From Ceratorhiza oryzae-sativae (taxonomy: Eukaryota > Basidiomycota > Agaricomycetes > Cantharellales > Ceratobasidiaceae), in the NCBI GenBank assembly GCA_030998015.1, contig JARWMV010000240.1, positions 1,364,001-1,428,000 on the forward strand: a DNA stretch of 64,000 nt, read 5' to 3'. The notes beneath the pieces are model-generated. The model made no database searches. It was not told the origin of the DNA and was given only the letters and a program-made list of their open reading frames with translations. Position 1 is the stretch's first letter. Every line of letters starts with the position of its first letter. A program made the translations under genes and the position numbers. Positions 61,457 to 64,000 of the stretch are shown here, in pieces.

Positions 61457-62891
61457 TAAGGATGCTGTGCCAGAATTTTGCAGGAGTCCACCTCCTGCAG
61501 GTGGACTCCTGGCAATTTTTTTGATTCCTGCTCCAGCTCCAGCTCCAGCAGGCCAGGAGCCGGACTCCATATGGAATTCCAGCTGGTGCAGGAGCTTGCT
61601 GGAATTGCAGGGCTCCTGCACCTGATTACGCTCGAATGTCATCACATCGAGTTGTATAATAGCTTATTAAATGCGCGCTACTGAGAGCTTTCGAATGGTA
61701 TATAGCACGTCTGGTAGAAAATCAAACCTGCTGAATCGCCTGCAGTTTTCTATTCTTGAGCCTTAAGGCCAATATTTCAGTCGCCTTGAAACCCACCACA
61801 TTCACCTCTTTAGTAGCTCATAAAATGCGCAAAACTCAGAGGATTCTGAATATGTTGTTTATATGGCGTAAAAAATTCGTTTACATGTAGATCGCAGCAG
61901 ATTAATGCTCAGAAAATATTGCTACAAGTGCACAGTTACTATTTCAGGTCTAAGATGACATTTTAGACCCAAGGCAACAAGCCAGGCGTGTTCCTGGACC
62001 TCAAAAACCACTACTAAAAATGTATCTATTTTGTACATACATTGGATTGTGATGAACTGGTGTCTGTCCATCTGTTGCTGGTAACATCTAAGCTGAATGG
62101 TTGCACACTGTCAGAAAAATTTGTTAAAGTACTGTTTTGGAGTTCACCAGGCTTGTGGGATAGGGTAATAAATGTCTCTGAATCAATCTATGGGGCTCAG
62201 AGAGCCTGTAGTCAAGTGTGCACTTGTGCAGAGGCAATTTAGGGGTATTTTAAGCATCAGGGGTGTATGTTCCCTGGATTTTGCCCACTAATACAGCTCC
62301 AATCATGCTGATTTTTGGTATACAGCATAAGTACAGTGATTTGCATCGATCTATCACAGGGGAGCAAAGTTTCCATGGCTGGTTTCACTAGTGCCTGTGG
62401 CACTGTTCAGGGGCTAACCCCCTGTATATTGCTTATATCTCCTCAGAAATGAGTTGGATTGAGATGTGAGTGAGCTCATTCGATTCCCCTCAGCAAGACA
62501 AGTCGAATGGTACATACATGTTTCTGTTCAACACTTAGTTAGGGGAGCATCAGTGGTTGTGCTTACCCCTGATTATTTCCCCAAGACTAAAATGCATGGA
62601 TATCGCTCAATTTCAACTTCGAATACATGATGTATATATCGATTGGATGCCCTGATTTTTGCGCATTTAATTGTGTATTGGACACTACAAATGGCTGGGG
62701 TCATGTAATGGTGCAGGAATGCCAGTCTGCAGGAATGCAGGAATGCAGGAGCTGCAGGACTCTGCCCAGGACTCTGGCACCCCTGGGGCAATTCCTGCAC
62801 CGTCTCCATCTCCTGTAGCACCAGAATATGCCAGAATTTTATATGGAATTCCTGCATGTTCCATCTGCAGGAGCCTGGCACAGCACCCTTA
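61457..62891 (+). mobile_element. Non-autonomous hAT-like element, copy 2 (1435 bp)
   Basis: The ends are TAAGGATGCTGTGCCAG and, inverted, TAAGGGTGCTGTGCCAG, with the 8-bp TSD GTTGAACC (61449-61456 and 62892-62899). Same family as 48128-49567, opposite orientation. Shared words AATGCGC and TGCCAG recur in the subterminal zones. No transposase ORF. Confidence 0.85.
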
Positions 62892-62899
62892 GTTGAACC

Positions 62900-64000
62900 C
62901 ACTGAGCATTTGCATTGACCTGCTGCCATGCCTACCACATCTGAGCCCTCTGATCACATTATCCCTGGCATAACCTGCCATACCACAAGAACACAAGTGC
63001 ACACTGGCAATAACCCCTATTACCATGAACAACTCAATGAGAAATCCAAACCTGAACACATACTCTGGCTCCAGGCACTCAACAATATGCATACTTGCTC
63101 CAGTTCTTACATATGTGACCCTGACAAAGTCTATTACATTGATACAACCATCATTGGGGACCATGCACATCACTCACAGCTACCCAAGCACATACACACC
63201 TGTTTTCTTACTCTAGGATCAAATTGTGATGACAACATGCCATGCTACAATGCTTGGGCTGCCAAACATTTCACCTCACTTGCCCAACCTGACCTAGTTG
63301 ACTCTGATTCTCCTAGATGGTTGGATGCTCTTCAATCTGACTGCTGTGAAGACTGGATCACTGCACTAGACACCAAATTTAAGCAGCTGCAGAAACAAAA
63401 TGTCTATAAGGTCATCCATTGTTGTGAAGTACTGCGTGGCTAACAAATACTCACCTCAGGCCCAGTACTGAAGATCAAACAAGACACTGACAGTAACAAG
63501 GTTTGTCTAAAAGCTAGACTAGTGATCCACAGGAATCAACAAATCACTGGCCTCACATATAATGAAACCTTTTCCAACACCCCCAATCTTGCATATATCT
63601 GTACTATATTTGCTCTTGTCACTTACACTGATTTTGACTGCCATATGGTTGATGTTACTAGCACATACACTCACATGCTGATGGACATTCCTCTCTACAT
63701 TGAGTTTCCTGAAGGTTATGGCAAAGGCAGACCAAACCTCATGCTTGTCACTCAGGCTCTCTGCAGCTTGCATCAAGCCAGGCATCTATTGGAGGTTTTC
63801 AGGAATAGCAAGTTTACTGCCATTGGCTATTGTCTGCCCACCAAGGACACCTCTATTTTTACCCACATGAAGGATGGTGTCTACTTGATCATTATATGTT
63901 ATGTTGATGATTTTGTTATCTGCTGCACAGCCAGACACATTGAAATTATCAAGCAGGAAATCCTAGGTTTATTCAACTGTAAAGATCTTGGCAAGACTTG
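62900..64000 (+). pseudogene. Copia reverse transcriptase region (partial)
   Basis: RVT_2-type sequence: KPEHILWLQALNNMHT..., LDALQSDCCEDWITALDTKF, then after frame breaks LKARLVIHRNQQITGLTYNE, HMVDVTSTYTHMLMDIPLYI, and the catalytic YVDD at about 63900. The sequence leaves the window before RNase H. Confidence 0.8.

Larger units (their letters stand above)
56588..64000 (+). mobile_element. Ty1/copia element, 5' portion (runs off the window)
   Basis: 5' LTR about 283 bp (56588-56608 plus 57286-57548; TGTTGAAT...CTTCAACA), half-tRNA PBS, gag with a zinc knuckle, then protease, integrase and RT in copia order. It is interrupted by two solo LTRs and a hAT-like element. In-frame TGA codons, loss of integrase Glu and strong CpG depletion show it is dead. 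The 3' end is outside the window. Confidence 0.85.

Overview
The window is nuclear DNA of a filamentous basidiomycete. Many short GT-AG introns (about 45-70 nt), a TPR-CHAT protein, a full-size ABCC transporter, a fungal phosphatase methylesterase, LaeA-like methyltransferases and chromodomain-bearing Ty3 and Ty1/copia retrotransposons fit an Agaricomycete. Rhizoctonia/Ceratobasidiaceae is my best guess, from recollection of its gene families and not from any search.

The left half (1-38.5 kb) is gene-bearing. It holds a TPR-CHAT caspase-like gene (to 3.5 kb); three minus-strand paralogues of a small uncharacterised family with a GWDLIG core (4.1-4.7, 5.5-6.2 and 10.0-10.5 kb); a LaeA-like methyltransferase (7.6-9.1 kb, minus); an ABCC multidrug transporter (12.4-18.3 kb); a small beta-trefoil-like gene (20.5-21.1 kb); a decayed duplicate of the ABC gene carrying a MITE (23.0-29.3 kb); the PP2A methylesterase gene PPE1 (29.6-32.7 kb, minus); and, divergent from it across only 88 bp, a tandem array of three more methyltransferase paralogues (32.8-38.5 kb). 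All four methyltransferases share an altered SAM-binding motif I.

The right half (38.5-64 kb) is a nest of mobile elements. Two 1.31-kb solo LTRs in opposite orientation (39.0-40.3 and 54.7-56.0 kb) have swapped target-site duplications, so the 14.3 kb between them appears to have inverted. That segment contains a complete 11.97-kb Ty3/gypsy chromovirus (41306-53272, TSD AGTAG). Its primer-binding site matches its own R region, suggesting Tf1/sushi-type self-priming. Downstream of pol it carries an unusual accessory module: a sense ORF, an antisense spliced Cys-rich gene, a geminivirus/CRESS-type rolling-circle Rep-helicase gene and a tRNA-like fold. A Ty1/copia element (56588 to the window end) sits in an older gag gene and is itself hit by two solo LTRs and a hAT-like element. 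A second copy of the same hAT-like element interrupts the chromovirus accessory ORF.

Caution: single-base frameshifts, mostly losses, occur in almost every gene, including the conserved PPE1 gene. Many are probably consensus errors of the assembly, so a lone frameshift should not be read as pseudogenisation. In contrast, CGA-to-TGA stops and CpG depletion in the old elements look like real cytosine-deamination (RIP-like) damage.
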